64,000 bases of DNA, taken from contig CP083824.1 of assembly GCA_023023105.1 (NCBI GenBank), positions 1,426,001-1,490,000 on the forward strand, in the 5' to 3' direction. Shown in pieces: positions 24,711-33,803 of the stretch. Position 1 is the stretch's first letter, and each line of letters opens with the position of its first letter. Source of the stretch: Enterobacter ludwigii (GTDB lineage: Bacteria; Pseudomonadota; Gammaproteobacteria; Enterobacterales; Enterobacteriaceae). A model generated the notes under the pieces. It had not been told where the DNA came from and did not search any database. It worked only from the letters and a program-made list of their open reading frames with translations. Position numbers and translations under genes: made by a program.

Positions 24711-25442
24711 TTACTGCGGGAACCACTGATCGCTGATTTTCTGATAGGTGCCGTCCGCTTTAATTGCTTTCAGGGCGCCGTTCAGTTTTTCCAGCAACGC
24801 TTTGTTATCCGGACGTACTGCAATGCCCAGACCGGTACCGAAGTACTGTGGATCGGTCACTTTCTCGGTTGCGGTACCCAGCTGCGGGTTCGTTTTCAGC
24901 CACTCGTTCACCACGGCAGTGTCACCAAACACGCCATCAATACGGCCATTTTTCAGGTCGATAATCGCGTTCTGGTAGCTGTCGTAGGCCACGGTTTTCA
25001 CTTCAGGATGTTTGTCCTGCAGGTATTTCTGGTGCGTGGTGCCGTTTTCCATCCCAATGCGTTTGCCTTTCAGCTCGTCAAAGGATTTATAAGCCCCTTT
25101 CTTCGCAATCACCACCGCCGAGTTGGCGTAGTACGGGTCGGTGAACGCGACCTGCTTGCTGCGTTCAGGCGTGATGTCCATCCCGGAGATCACCGCGTCG
25201 TATTTTTTGAACTTCAGCGACGGGATCAGGCTGTCAAAAGCATGGTTAGTAAAGGTGCAGTCGGCCTGCATTTGTTTGCACAGCGCTTTTGCCAGATCGA
25301 TATCGAAACCGACGATCTGGTTGCTGGCATCCAGCGATTCAAACGGCGGATAGGTGGCGGACACGCCGAAATTGATTTTATCCGCAGCGGATGCGCCAGC
25401 GGCGAAGGTTGCGAGTAATGCGGCCAGAACTAACTTTTTCAT
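24711..25442 (-). CDS. artJ: ArtJ, periplasmic arginine-binding protein
   Basis: A 243-residue solute-binding protein specific for L-arginine in E. coli. The signal peptide (MKKLVLAALLATFAAGASA) is cut near residue 19. The mature chain starts ADKINFGVSATYPPFESLDA, the usual amino-acid-binding fold entry, with DLAKALCKQM and the later NGTTHQKYLQDKHPEV. It is a close paralogue of ArtI in this window. It is transcribed separately from artPIQM, from a promoter with an ARG box. Confidence 0.96.
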   Translation of the reverse strand: MKKLVLAALLATFAAGASAADKINFGVSATYPPFESLDASNQIVGFDIDLAKALCKQMQADCTFTNHAFDSLIPSLKFKKYDAVISGMDITPERSKQVAFTDPYYANSAVVIAKKGAYKSFDELKGKRIGMENGTTHQKYLQDKHPEVKTVAYDSYQNAIIDLKNGRIDGVFGDTAVVNEWLKTNPQLGTATEKVTDPQYFGTGLGIAVRPDNKALLEKLNGALKAIKADGTYQKISDQWFPQ

Positions 25443-25507
25443 TGTAATGCTCCCGTCTGTCTTATTTATGCGCCGTGTCTGCGGCCTGGATGTACAATGC
25501 CAGTTAA

Positions 25508-25521
25508 TGAATTTGTATGCA
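25508..25521 (-). promoter_or_regulatory. Putative ARG box upstream of artJ
   Basis: The minus strand reads TGCATACAAATTCA, two changes from the ArgR half-operator pattern TGAATWWWWATTCA, 66 bases before the artJ start. E. coli artJ is ArgR-repressed. A weaker AT-rich second box may lie next to it. Confidence 0.55.
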
Positions 25522-25551
25522 ATAAAAATGATTAAATATTATGTCTGTTGT

Positions 25552-25583
25552 AAAAAAAAGCGGATAACCCATCAGGTTACCCG
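25552..25583 (-). terminator. artPIQM terminator
   Basis: On the minus strand GCGGGTAACC, loop TGATG, GGTTATCCGC and then eight T residues, 33 bases after the artM stop. Confidence 0.92.
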
Positions 25584-25615
25584 CTCCATGAATACCGTTT
25601 TATGCATTCGCGTGG

Positions 25616-26284
25616 TTAATTTCTGCGCTCAAATGCCAGCGCTTTACGCTCAATCAGGCGCATCATCAGCGTCAACAGACCGTTAACCACCAGATACACC
25701 ACGCCTGCGGCACCAAATACCATCACGTCATAGGTGCGTCCGTACAACAACTGTCCGTGACCCATCACTTCCATCAGGGTGATGGTGTAGGCCAGAGAGG
25801 TACTCTTGAACACCAGCACCACTTCGTTGGAGTACGAGGAGAGCGCGCGCTTAAAGGCGTACGGCAGCAAAATCGCCAGCGTGTCTTTCTTGCTCATGCC
25901 CAGCGCCCCGCACGACTGCCATTGCCCTTCAGGAATAGCGCGGATAGCCCCGTAGAACAGTTGGGTGGTGTAGGCAGCACTGTTCAGCGAAAGAGCAATC
26001 AGGGCACACAGCCACGGCTCAGAGAGCAGGTGCCAGATAACCGGGTAGTTCTGCAGCGACGGGAACTGGCCGGGCCCGTAGTAAATCAGGAAGATCTGCA
26101 CCAGCAGCGGCGTACCGGTAAACAGGGTGATGTAGCCGCGCACAATCCACACCAGCACCGGCGTTTTTAGCGTCAGAATGATGGTGAAGATAAGGGCCAG
26201 GATCAGCGCCACGATGATGGACGCCACGGTCAGCGTCAGGCTGGTGTGCAGCCCTTTCATCAACTCGGGAAAATATTCAAGCAT
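25616..26284 (-). CDS. artM: ArtM, arginine ABC transporter permease
   Basis: A 222-residue permease (E. coli length) of the HisM/GlnP type with five membrane helices. The ATPase-docking EAA loop is around AIRAIPEGQWQSCGALGMSKKDTLAILLP (about residues 120-148). Its start overlaps the artQ stop by one base at 26284, which indicates coupling. Partner of ArtQ. Confidence 0.96.
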   Translation of the reverse strand: MLEYFPELMKGLHTSLTLTVASIIVALILALIFTIILTLKTPVLVWIVRGYITLFTGTPLLVQIFLIYYGPGQFPSLQNYPVIWHLLSEPWLCALIALSLNSAAYTTQLFYGAIRAIPEGQWQSCGALGMSKKDTLAILLPYAFKRALSSYSNEVVLVFKSTSLAYTITLMEVMGHGQLLYGRTYDVMVFGAAGVVYLVVNGLLTLMMRLIERKALAFERRN

Positions 26285-27000
26285 CAGCCTGGTCTCCGTT
26301 CAAAGCGCGTCGCACGCAGGTCAATACGCTTGAGGATGTACTGACTGAGCAACGTAATCACCAGGTAGATAGCTGCCGCCACAATGTACCAGGTAAACGG
26401 CTCCTGAGTACGGGTGGCGATGCTTTTGGTTTGCAGCATCAAATCATTTACGCTTATCAGGCTCACCAGAGCGGTATCTTTCAGCAGCACCAGCCACTGG
26501 TTACCGAGCCCCGGCAGGGCATGACGCCACATTTGCGGCATCACCAGACGGAAGAAGATGGCTGACTTCGACAAGCCTAACGCCTGACCGGATTCCCATT
26601 GCCCCTGCGGTACCGCTTTCAGCGCACCGCGCAGCGTTTGCGACGCGTAGGCGGAGTAGAGCAGAGAGAGGGCAATGACGCCGCACAGGAACGGGCTAAC
26701 GTCAAAATTCTCAATTTGCATCTGCACCGGGATCTGCGCAACGCCAAGATTAATGGTGAAGCCGTCCGACAGCATTAACAGCAGCTGTGAGGAACCGAAA
26801 TAGATAAAGAGGACCACCAGGATTTCCGGTAGTCCACGCAGCACGGTGACCAACGCGGAGCCTGCCCAGGCGACGGGGAACCATTTTGCTGATTCCCACA
26901 CCGCGAAGAACATCGCCAGCACAAGGCCGATAATCAGTGCGCAAACGGCAAGGCCGACGGTCATCCCGGCGGCGCTTGCTAAAGGAAAAATTTCATTCAT
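26284..27000 (-). CDS. artQ: ArtQ, arginine ABC transporter permease
   Basis: A 238-residue permease (E. coli length) with five helices, starting [19 protein letters not shown]. The EAA loop is [30 protein letters not shown]. It starts 6 bases after artI and ends overlapping artM. Together ArtQ and ArtM form the membrane channel served by ArtP. Confidence 0.96.
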   Translation of the reverse strand: MNEIFPLASAAGMTVGLAVCALIIGLVLAMFFAVWESAKWFPVAWAGSALVTVLRGLPEILVVLFIYFGSSQLLLMLSDGFTINLGVAQIPVQMQIENFDVSPFLCGVIALSLLYSAYASQTLRGALKAVPQGQWESGQALGLSKSAIFFRLVMPQMWRHALPGLGNQWLVLLKDTALVSLISVNDLMLQTKSIATRTQEPFTWYIVAAAIYLVITLLSQYILKRIDLRATRFERRPG

Positions 27001-27006
27001 CAGGAA

Positions 27007-27738
27007 TTACTTCTGGAACCATTTTTTGTAGATGGTTTCGTAGGTGCCGTCTTTCTTCACTTTTTCCAGCGCAGCGTTAAATTTCTGCTGCAGCTCAGTG
27101 TTGCCCTGACGAACGGCAATCCCCAGACCGGTGCCGAAGTAATCCTTATCGGTCACTTTGTCACCCACTGGTGCCAGCTTGTCGTTGGCTTTCAGCCACT
27201 CGGTCACGACAGCGGTATCACCGAAGACGCCGTCAATACGGCCATTCTGCAGATCCAGCTTCGCGTTCTGGTAGCTGTCATACGGAACAGTGGTGATCTC
27301 CGGATGTTTATCCATGATGAATTTCTGGTGCGTGGTGCCGTTCTGTACACCGACTTTCTTGCCTTTCAGCTGATCAACAGAGGTGAATTTCCCTTTCTGA
27401 CCAATGAACAGGGCGGAGTTGTCGTAGTAAGGGGTGGTAAACAGCACCTGTTTTTCGCGCTCAGGCGTGATGTCCATACCGGCCATCACGGCGTCGATAC
27501 GGCGGAACTTCAGGCTTGGAATCAGGCTGTCGAACGCCTGGTTGCTGAAGGTACAGGTTGCGTCGATCTCTTTACACAGGGCGTTTGCCAGATCCACATC
27601 GAAGCCCACAATCTTGTTGCTGGCATCCATGGACTCAAACGGAGGGTAAGACGCTTCCGTGGCGAAACGAATGGTCTGGGCTGCGGTAGCGGAAAGGGTA
27701 ACGCCAGCAAGCAGCACGGCAAGTAATACTTTTTTCAT
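27007..27738 (-). CDS. artI: ArtI, periplasmic basic amino-acid-binding protein
   Basis: A 243-residue solute-binding protein, paralogue of ArtJ. Signal peptide MKKVLLAVLLAGVTLSATA is cut near residue 19; the mature start AQTIRFATEASYPPFESMDA and DLANALCKEIDATC match the family. I set the start at ATG 27738. The frame is open 27 codons further upstream into artP, but those residues precede the signal peptide and are not coding. It lies 19 bases after artP. Confidence 0.96.
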   Translation of the reverse strand: MKKVLLAVLLAGVTLSATAAQTIRFATEASYPPFESMDASNKIVGFDVDLANALCKEIDATCTFSNQAFDSLIPSLKFRRIDAVMAGMDITPEREKQVLFTTPYYDNSALFIGQKGKFTSVDQLKGKKVGVQNGTTHQKFIMDKHPEITTVPYDSYQNAKLDLQNGRIDGVFGDTAVVTEWLKANDKLAPVGDKVTDKDYFGTGLGIAVRQGNTELQQKFNAALEKVKKDGTYETIYKKWFQK

Positions 27739-27757
27739 TATATTTCCCCTGACACAA

Positions 27758-28486
27758 TCAATGAGATAAATAGTTTTTGAAGGCATCGGTTTGCGGGTTG
27801 GAGAAGCAGCTCGCATCACCTTGCTCGACGATATAACCGTTTTCCATGTAAACCACGCGGCTGGCGGTTTTGCGCGCCACTTCCACTTCGTGGGTTACGA
27901 TGACCTGAGTAATATTGGTTTCCGCCAGTTCACGAATGATGCTGACGATCTGGGCGGTGATTTCCGGGTCCAGCGCCGCCGTCGGTTCATCAAACAGCAG
28001 TACCGCAGGCTCCATCATCAACGCACGGGCAATCGCCACACGCTGTTGTTGTCCACCAGAAAGGTGCAGCGGATAGCGGTCGCTGTAAGGCTTAAGACGC
28101 AGACGTTCCAGCAGTTTTTCGGCACGCGCAATCGCCTGATCTTTGCTTAACCCCAGCACGCGGCACGGGGCTTCAATCAGGTTTTGCAGCACGGTCAGAT
28201 GCGGCCAGAGATTGTATTGCTGGAAGACCATGCCGACGTTTTGACGCAGTTCGCGAATCGCTTTATCAGACGGGGTTTTCGCGAAATCAAAATGGTTACC
28301 GGCGATTGCCAGCGTACCTGAACGTGGCATTTCAAGCAGATTAAGGACACGCAGAAGGGAGCTTTTACCTGCACCGCTTGGGCCAAGCAAAACCAGCGTT
28401 TCGCCTTCCGGGCAGTTCAGCGTGATGTCAAACAGCGCCTGGTGTGCGCCGTAGAAGCAGTTAATGCCGTTTAGTTTAATACTCAT
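27758..28486 (-). CDS. artP: ArtP, arginine ABC transporter ATPase
   Basis: A 242-residue ABC ATPase. Walker [10 protein letters not shown] (about residues 36-44), Q-loop [10 protein letters not shown], signature LSGGQQQR, Walker [14 protein letters not shown] and switch VTHE are all visible. First gene of artPIQM on the minus strand; the promoter should lie in the roughly 165 bases between it and the ybjP terminator. Confidence 0.96.
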   Translation of the reverse strand: MSIKLNGINCFYGAHQALFDITLNCPEGETLVLLGPSGAGKSSLLRVLNLLEMPRSGTLAIAGNHFDFAKTPSDKAIRELRQNVGMVFQQYNLWPHLTVLQNLIEAPCRVLGLSKDQAIARAEKLLERLRLKPYSDRYPLHLSGGQQQRVAIARALMMEPAVLLFDEPTAALDPEITAQIVSIIRELAETNITQVIVTHEVEVARKTASRVVYMENGYIVEQGDASCFSNPQTDAFKNYLSH

Positions 28487-28653
28487 CGGGGCAGTCTTTA
28501 CTCATCCAGGCAATCTATAGCAATTGAGGCCGCAGATAGTACCGTTGACAGAATAGTTATGCAATATTTCTGCGTTAAAAGTTAAATATAACCCGTATTT
28601 CCTCTTAAACATAGCACAAAATAGCGAACGGCAAGGTCGGCGAGTATAAATGT

Positions 28654-28675
28654 CGGCATTCCGAATGAAATGCCG
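28654..28675 (-). terminator. ybjP terminator
   Basis: Stem CGGCATT / AATGCCG with an 8-base loop about 40 bases after ybjP. The minus-strand tail ACATTTAT is only moderately T-rich; the plus side has CACATTTTT, so it may also act on plus-strand transcripts. Confidence 0.6.
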
Positions 28676-28712
28676 CACATTTTTCGGGGGTTACAATTTT
28701 GTATCGGATGGT

Positions 28713-29231
28713 TTAACGGTTTTCAATCGACTGACGCAGCGTGCCTGCCGGGGCATGAACGCTGCCGCCGACGTAGCGTACGTCGTCCACCGCCCAGCAT
28801 TGACCCTCACGGATCATCAGCACTTCATCCTGCCAGGTCTGAGTACCCTGAGTTAGCTTCACACGCAGCGGAATGTTTCTCGCATCCGTGTTCGGGATAG
28901 TTGACGCGCTGGCCACTTCGGCGCTGTCAGGCAGCGTGGCGCGGCTGGAGAACGGATCGGATTTCAACAGCGCGTTGTGCTGCGGATCGCGGGTGGCGTC
29001 GTTCAGCAATTTTGCCAGTCCATCGCTGAGATACGGGCGCAGGCCGGTGAGATCGTTGCTGCGGTGCTGAATGCGATAATCATAGAACTGCTGCGCCACG
29101 GTGTCCGGGCCGCCATCAATACAGGGGCCGCTGCGGGTACCGATATCCTTAAAGGCTGGCGTGACCGTGGTAGTACAGGCGCTGAGCACCAGCGCGCAGG
29201 GCACGAAAAGTGTTAAAGCAGAATAGCGCAT
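28713..29231 (-). CDS. ybjP: YbjP, putative lipoprotein
   Basis: A 172-residue protein with a lipoprotein signal (MRYSALTLFVPCALVLSAC, lipobox LSAC, acylated Cys19), matching E. coli YbjP in length. The mature part has a DUF3828-type appearance (YDYRIQHRSNDLTGLRPYLS, QDEVLMIREGQCWAVDDVRY). Residue +2 after Cys is threonine, so outer-membrane sorting is expected. Function unknown. Divergent from ybjQ. Confidence 0.92.
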   Translation of the reverse strand: MRYSALTLFVPCALVLSACTTTVTPAFKDIGTRSGPCIDGGPDTVAQQFYDYRIQHRSNDLTGLRPYLSDGLAKLLNDATRDPQHNALLKSDPFSSRATLPDSAEVASASTIPNTDARNIPLRVKLTQGTQTWQDEVLMIREGQCWAVDDVRYVGGSVHAPAGTLRQSIENR

Positions 29232-29328
29232 GTTGATTTCCTTATTTATTAACTATCCTTTCAATCATAGCGTAACGAACCGATAATGCTGTGCCTAAGG
29301 CATTGAACGCTAAAGAAGGAGATAAAAT

Positions 29329-29652
29329 ATGCAGTTTTCAACGACGCCAACCCTGGAAGGGCAGACCATTACCGAGTACTGCGGTGTGGTCACCGGTGAA
29401 GCGATTCTCGGTGCCAACATCTTCCGTGACTTTTTTGCCGGCATCCGCGATATCGTGGGTGGACGCTCTGGCGCATACGAAAAAGAGCTGCGCAAAGCGC
29501 GCGAGATTGCCTTTAAAGAGCTCGGCGAGCAGGCGGAAGCGCTCGGCGCGGATGCGGTCGTGGGGATTGATATCGACTACGAAACGGTCGGGAAAGATGC
29601 CAGCATGCTGATGGTGAGCGTAAGCGGTACGGCGGTGAAAACTCTTCGATGA
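29329..29652 (+). CDS. ybjQ: YbjQ, UPF0145 heavy-metal-binding-like protein
   Basis: A 107-residue cytoplasmic protein of the YbjQ family ([55 protein letters not shown]). The family forms pentameric rings. A metal-related role has been suggested but not demonstrated. AGAAGGAG precedes the ATG. Its stop overlaps the amiD start (ATGA). Confidence 0.95.
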   Translation: MQFSTTPTLEGQTITEYCGVVTGEAILGANIFRDFFAGIRDIVGGRSGAYEKELRKAREIAFKELGEQAEALGADAVVGIDIDYETVGKDASMLMVSVSGTAVKTLR

Positions 29653-30479
29653 CGCGTTCGCTTACGGCGCTCCTGCTGGCGCTGTTGCTGGCAGGGTGCA
29701 CCGCTGAAAAAGGGATTATTGATAAAGGTGCCTACGAGCTGGATACCCGGCATCAGGCGCAGGCGGCTTACCCGCGCATCAAGGTGCTGGTGATCCACTA
29801 CACCGCGGATGATTTTGACAGCTCGCTCGCCACGCTAACGGATAAAAACGTCAGCTCTCACTATTTGATCCCTGCAAAGCCACCGGCACCGGAAGGAAAA
29901 CCGCGCATCTGGCAACTGGTGCCCGAGAGCGAGCTGGCCTGGCATGCAGGCATTAGCTTCTGGCGGGGTACTAATCGTATCAATGATACATCTGTCGGCA
30001 TTGAGCTGGAAAACCGTGGCTGGCAAAAGACGTCTGGCGTTAAGCACTTTACTCCTTTTGAACCTGCGCAGATCGCGGCGCTGGTGCCGCTCGCCAAAGA
30101 CATTATTGCCCGCTACAACATCAGACCTGAAAATGTCGTGGCCCATTCGGATATCGCGCCGCAGCGTAAAGATGACCCCGGTCCGTTGTTTCCGTGGCGA
30201 CAGCTGGCTCAGCAAGGCATCGGCGCATGGCCCGATCCCTCACGTGTTGCGTTCTATATGAACGGGCGTCCGCGCTATCAACAGGTGGATACTCCCGCGT
30301 TACTCGATCTCCTTGCGCGTTATGGCTATGAAGTACCGGCAGACAGTACGCCGGCGCAGCAAAAACGCATCATCATGGTCTTCCAGATGCATTTCCGGCC
30401 CGATCTGTGGAACGGAGTCGCGGATATCGAAACGATGGCCATTGCAGAAGCACTTCTAGAGAAATACGGGCAGGGGTAA
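29649..30479 (+). CDS. amiD: AmiD, zinc N-acetylmuramoyl-L-alanine amidase lipoprotein
   Basis: A 276-residue outer-membrane lipoprotein (signal [17 protein letters not shown], Cys17) with an Amidase_2 catalytic domain and a C-terminal peptidoglycan-binding domain. Zinc ligands fit VIHYTADD (His about 50), VVAHSDIAP and DDPGPLFPW; the WHAGIS motif is also typical. It cleaves the amide bond between N-acetylmuramic or anhydro-muramic acid and L-alanine. Coupled to ybjQ, as in E. coli. Confidence 0.96.
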   Translation: MTRSLTALLLALLLAGCTAEKGIIDKGAYELDTRHQAQAAYPRIKVLVIHYTADDFDSSLATLTDKNVSSHYLIPAKPPAPEGKPRIWQLVPESELAWHAGISFWRGTNRINDTSVGIELENRGWQKTSGVKHFTPFEPAQIAALVPLAKDIIARYNIRPENVVAHSDIAPQRKDDPGPLFPWRQLAQQGIGAWPDPSRVAFYMNGRPRYQQVDTPALLDLLARYGYEVPADSTPAQQKRIIMVFQMHFRPDLWNGVADIETMAIAEALLEKYGQG

Positions 30480-30746
30480 TCCTTCGGATTGCCCCCGAAT
30501 GCGCCTGTTTATGCTGAATTGCTTGAGATTAATCTTAAGTACAAACTTAATTCATTTTTAGTTAATTGACTTAAAATTATCCGGATTTAAGATAGACACA
30601 TAGCTTGCTAAGTAATGCGGCAAATAAATATAACGTACTCGCCCTTTATTTTCTCCTTGAGAATATCATCAGGAAAATATTAAAAGGTTAAGGTTTTATA
30701 CCTTAGTCTTACTTTTTAAATTTCACATCTTAAATCGGGTATAATA
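30480..30746. other. amiD to T2SS-locus junction
   Basis: About 267 AT-rich bases. I see no gene. This is the left boundary of the inserted T2SS/chitinase region (in E. coli amiD is followed by ybjS) and must hold the promoter of the regulator at 30747. Inverted AT-rich stretches (TTAATTGACTTAA) are visible but not assignable. Confidence 0.4.
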
Positions 30747-31370
30747 ATGTTAAGCATCTATGCGAAAAAATTACGTCCGCAGCATGAAATGGAAACCATT
30801 ATCTCTGCAACGTCAGGTTTTGAAGAAAGAACCTTAAAGAAATGGCAAAAAATATCGACCTCTGATTCACAGTATATTCATATTATCGTCAGCGGCGAAG
30901 TTGAGTTCCGCCGTGAATCCGACGAGCTGTGTATGTTCACTGTGACGGGCCAGTGCATTTTTGGTCTCTCTGCCATGTACTACAACGCAACGCACATGTA
31001 TGGCCTCGTTCGTGCCAATACCGTGGTGCGCTCAATTAAAAAAGAGGTTTTCGCCCAGCTAATGACTGAAAACAACTTATGGCCGGAACTGACTAAAGTC
31101 CTCTCCTGGTACATTTGTATGCTGAGCAAACGAGACGATGTGTTGGTTGCCCGCAGTGCCTATTCAGTCGTACGCGAATTCCTGTACGAAATTAATGAAC
31201 TGATTATTCATCATCAACGTGATATTAATGTCTATGATTATATTCAGGAGTACACCAATCTGGCGCGTAGTACCATCATTAAAATTCTCTCCGACCTGAA
31301 AAAAGGTCAGTATATTGTCGTGGAAAAGGGGCGTCTCCTTAATATGGCAACATTGCCTGAGAAATATTAA
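30747..31370 (+). CDS. Winged-helix (IprA/CRP-like) transcriptional regulator
   Basis: A 207-residue protein with a cyclic-nucleotide-binding-like N-terminal barrel (IHIIVSGEVEFRRESDELCM, TGQCIFGLSAMYYN) and a C-terminal winged helix (DYIQEYTNLARSTIIKILSDLKKGQYIVVEKGRLLNM). The barrel lacks the RxA phosphate-binding pocket of CRP, so it probably does not bind cAMP. It resembles enterobacterial IprA/YaiV-type regulators. Its stop abuts the gspB stop (convergent), and it lies at the edge of the T2SS/chitinase block, which it may control. Confidence 0.75.
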   Translation: MLSIYAKKLRPQHEMETIISATSGFEERTLKKWQKISTSDSQYIHIIVSGEVEFRRESDELCMFTVTGQCIFGLSAMYYNATHMYGLVRANTVVRSIKKEVFAQLMTENNLWPELTKVLSWYICMLSKRDDVLVARSAYSVVREFLYEINELIIHHQRDINVYDYIQEYTNLARSTIIKILSDLKKGQYIVVEKGRLLNMATLPEKY

Positions 31371-32000
31371 TTATTCCAGCCGATCGCCTTTCTGACTCAA
31401 AGGCGATCGGGTGTCTGCTTTATGTAATACACCAGACTGTGAATTCTCCTGCGTTTCGTCAACTGGCGGCGCGGGAATTTTTCCGTGCGAGTAATCCTGT
31501 TCTTGTTCTTTTAATGCCTGCTTAAACAACTCGGTTAACGATGAATTATTTGTGTCTGTGCTGGCGGGCGAAACATCGTGAGCTTCAGTTCCGGGTAACG
31601 TATCCCGCGACGTATCGTGCGGTTCCGTACCCTGAGGTGCCTGCTGCCAGTCGGCATCATCGCTGTTAATGGGAAGATCCTGCATGGCAGGAATATCATG
31701 GTGTACTGGCGCAGGTTTCGGCTCCGGATGCGGGAACGGTTTACTCACATACACATAGTGCATATCTGAAATCTGCGTCTCGGGTTTTACGACGCTGACC
31801 TTTTTTGCCAGTTCCGGTGCGGGATGACGCAGGTTCCAGTAGGTATGCGTGTACAGTCCCGCCATCAGCATGGCACACAGACTCACCATCCATACGACGG
31901 TGTAGGTGAATATTGTTCTCAGGTGGGGGAAACGATACGAAAACCAGACCGCCTCCCCGGTTGTGTAGCTGCGCTGAGCCGCAAGACAGATGGTAGACAT
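31371..32000 (-). CDS. gspB: GspB, type II secretion accessory protein
   Basis: A 209-residue bitopic protein with one helix at about residues 31-50 (IFTYTVVWMVSLCAMLMAGL), a cytoplasmic start and a long Pro/Asp/Thr-rich periplasmic tail. It is encoded with GspA; GspA-GspB complexes help insert or assemble the secretin GspD through the peptidoglycan. The sequence is weakly conserved, so the call relies largely on gene order and topology. Start and gspA stop overlap at base 32000. Confidence 0.7.
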   Translation of the reverse strand: MSTICLAAQRSYTTGEAVWFSYRFPHLRTIFTYTVVWMVSLCAMLMAGLYTHTYWNLRHPAPELAKKVSVVKPETQISDMHYVYVSKPFPHPEPKPAPVHHDIPAMQDLPINSDDADWQQAPQGTEPHDTSRDTLPGTEAHDVSPASTDTNNSSLTELFKQALKEQEQDYSHGKIPAPPVDETQENSQSGVLHKADTRSPLSQKGDRLE

Positions 32001-33547
32001 CAGGAACGCCCCTCCTGCGTTTGAGTGGTCTGAATCAATACGCTCGGCGTGGTATTGGTTACGCGCATTAACTGCATCAACGTCTCTTCCCCGGGAATAC
32101 CATCCACATGCAGATGCATTTTTTGCTGGAACTCGCGGGTGCGTTTCATCATTTCCGCCGTCCAGGTTTGAGAGTGGGTTTCCGGTTGGGCAAGGGCCTG
32201 ACTCAACTGCTGGTCAAGCCAGGTCATATCTTTACTGTCGCTGGCGGCGCCGATCGCGTCTTTACCTTCCGGCGTCAGGCTGTGCAGTTGGGTGTAGTTT
32301 CCGGTCGCGTGTTGCTTAAACCAGTTGCGGCTCACCTGCCAGGTGCGGTTGTTCATCAGCAGGTCGATTGAGGTCTCTCCGACGCGGGCGACCACAGCAT
32401 AGTTAAGGTGGTTACCCGTTTTCAGTTCACTGATCCACGGATAGCCCTCCTGTGTCAGCGCTTCCGGTGAGGCATTTCCCTGTTTGCACATCAGATTCAC
32501 CTTCGCGGCGTTTTGACACAGAGCATCGTCCGCCGAGGCGTCATAACCCCACATCAGATAGAGCTGATGCATGGCATCTGACGGGGTGATCATTTCGTTA
32601 TCGATAACCGGCACAACAGGCGCCTGAACTTTTGGCGTCTGATGCCGCCAGCTTACCGGAACCGGCAGCTGAACCGGAAGGCGTGCCGTCATCGCTGAGC
32701 TGAAATACCAGCCGCAGGCAGCGAACAGCACAGACGCGAATAACCCCACGGTAGCCAGGCGCTTACCGTATTTTTTCCCGGGCAGGACTTCTCCCGCGGC
32801 CAGGCGTAAATGACGTGGGCTGACCTGGCTTGCACGCTCGGTCCAGGCGGCAAGCATCGCGAGGTGCGCCAGTTCATTTAGCTTGCTGATATTCCCTTTG
32901 GTCAGGGCATGCATTTTACGCACGCGGGCCGGGGTTAACGGTGAGTTCTCGCATCCCTGTTCGTCACACTGCGCCTGCACGTAGTTGAGATATTCCCGGC
33001 AGGTGAGCGAGCGCAACGTGTGATGGGTGTGCGTATATTCCCGCAACACAGATTGCTGCATCAGGACGGCTTCCTGAGCTGCTGCGCCCATCAGCACGAT
33101 GGAAAGAGCAAACTCCAGCTCCTGGGCGCGCGTGAGCAACAGAGCCAGCACCTCCCGGCAGGTGTCTTTCATGGCTTCGGTGTGGGTGAGCACCAGCACT
33201 TTCGACCTGGTTTTACCGCCTTGCCACTGGTGCAACACCGCATCCACCGCCTGAACCCTGTTCTTGTTCTCTTTCGTTCCCGGGTTGAGCTTATACAGCA
33301 GGCTACTGGCACTCAGTTTTGGGAACGCGTTGATGGCAAGAACATTAGGGTTAGCAGATTTCAGGGCATCGCTGAACTGGCCCAGCAGCGGGAGATCGTC
33401 AGAAAAGAGCCCCGTAATTCCCGCCAGCTGGGTTTTCTCTTTCAGCAGGTTGAAAACGTCCTGATGATAAGGCACCAGAAAATCCCCGGATAAACGAGTG
33501 ATCTTCCGAAAGGGCGGATTTTTAAAATTAAAGTGGCTCTGATACAT
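32000..33547 (-). CDS. gspA: GspA (ExeA-like) with degenerate ATP-binding motifs
   Basis: A 515-residue ExeA/GspA-type protein: N-terminal AAA-like domain (MYQSHFNFKNPPFRKITRLS), one membrane helix near residue 275 (LATVGLFASVLFAACGWYF), a periplasmic part, and a C-terminal peptidoglycan-binding repeat (TREFQQKMHLHVDGIPGEET). The family P-loop, normally G-x4-GKTT after the LTG strand, is replaced by GITGLFSDDLPLLGQF, and the Walker B position reads KVLVLTHTEAM without the DEA motif. ATP hydrolysis is therefore unlikely; a scaffolding role with GspB in secretin placement remains possible. Divergent from gspC. Confidence 0.82.
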   Translation of the reverse strand: MYQSHFNFKNPPFRKITRLSGDFLVPYHQDVFNLLKEKTQLAGITGLFSDDLPLLGQFSDALKSANPNVLAINAFPKLSASSLLYKLNPGTKENKNRVQAVDAVLHQWQGGKTRSKVLVLTHTEAMKDTCREVLALLLTRAQELEFALSIVLMGAAAQEAVLMQQSVLREYTHTHHTLRSLTCREYLNYVQAQCDEQGCENSPLTPARVRKMHALTKGNISKLNELAHLAMLAAWTERASQVSPRHLRLAAGEVLPGKKYGKRLATVGLFASVLFAACGWYFSSAMTARLPVQLPVPVSWRHQTPKVQAPVVPVIDNEMITPSDAMHQLYLMWGYDASADDALCQNAAKVNLMCKQGNASPEALTQEGYPWISELKTGNHLNYAVVARVGETSIDLLMNNRTWQVSRNWFKQHATGNYTQLHSLTPEGKDAIGAASDSKDMTWLDQQLSQALAQPETHSQTWTAEMMKRTREFQQKMHLHVDGIPGEETLMQLMRVTNTTPSVLIQTTQTQEGRS

Positions 33548-33803
33548 AACGACTTACCGTCTCTGATTGAATAGCAACAGGACGAGAAAGTAAAGCAACG
33601 CCACCGAGGGGGCAATTTATACACAGGGTAAAAATATCCTGCTGTCGATACCTAACATCTGAATTTTATACGGTCAATATGTTTTTTCATGAAAGTTAGC
33701 GGCAAAGCCAGTGGTCGTATTTATCGCGAGGGATTACGCTTTCCACACATATTAGTGCAGCGTGATGCTGCTTATTTTCGCTTTGCTAAAGGCCAGATGA
33801 AAA
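33548..33803. promoter_or_regulatory. Divergent gspA / gspC promoter region
   Basis: A region of 256 bases between divergently transcribed gspAB and gspC-O. It should contain both promoters. I could not assign specific binding sites. Confidence 0.45.
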
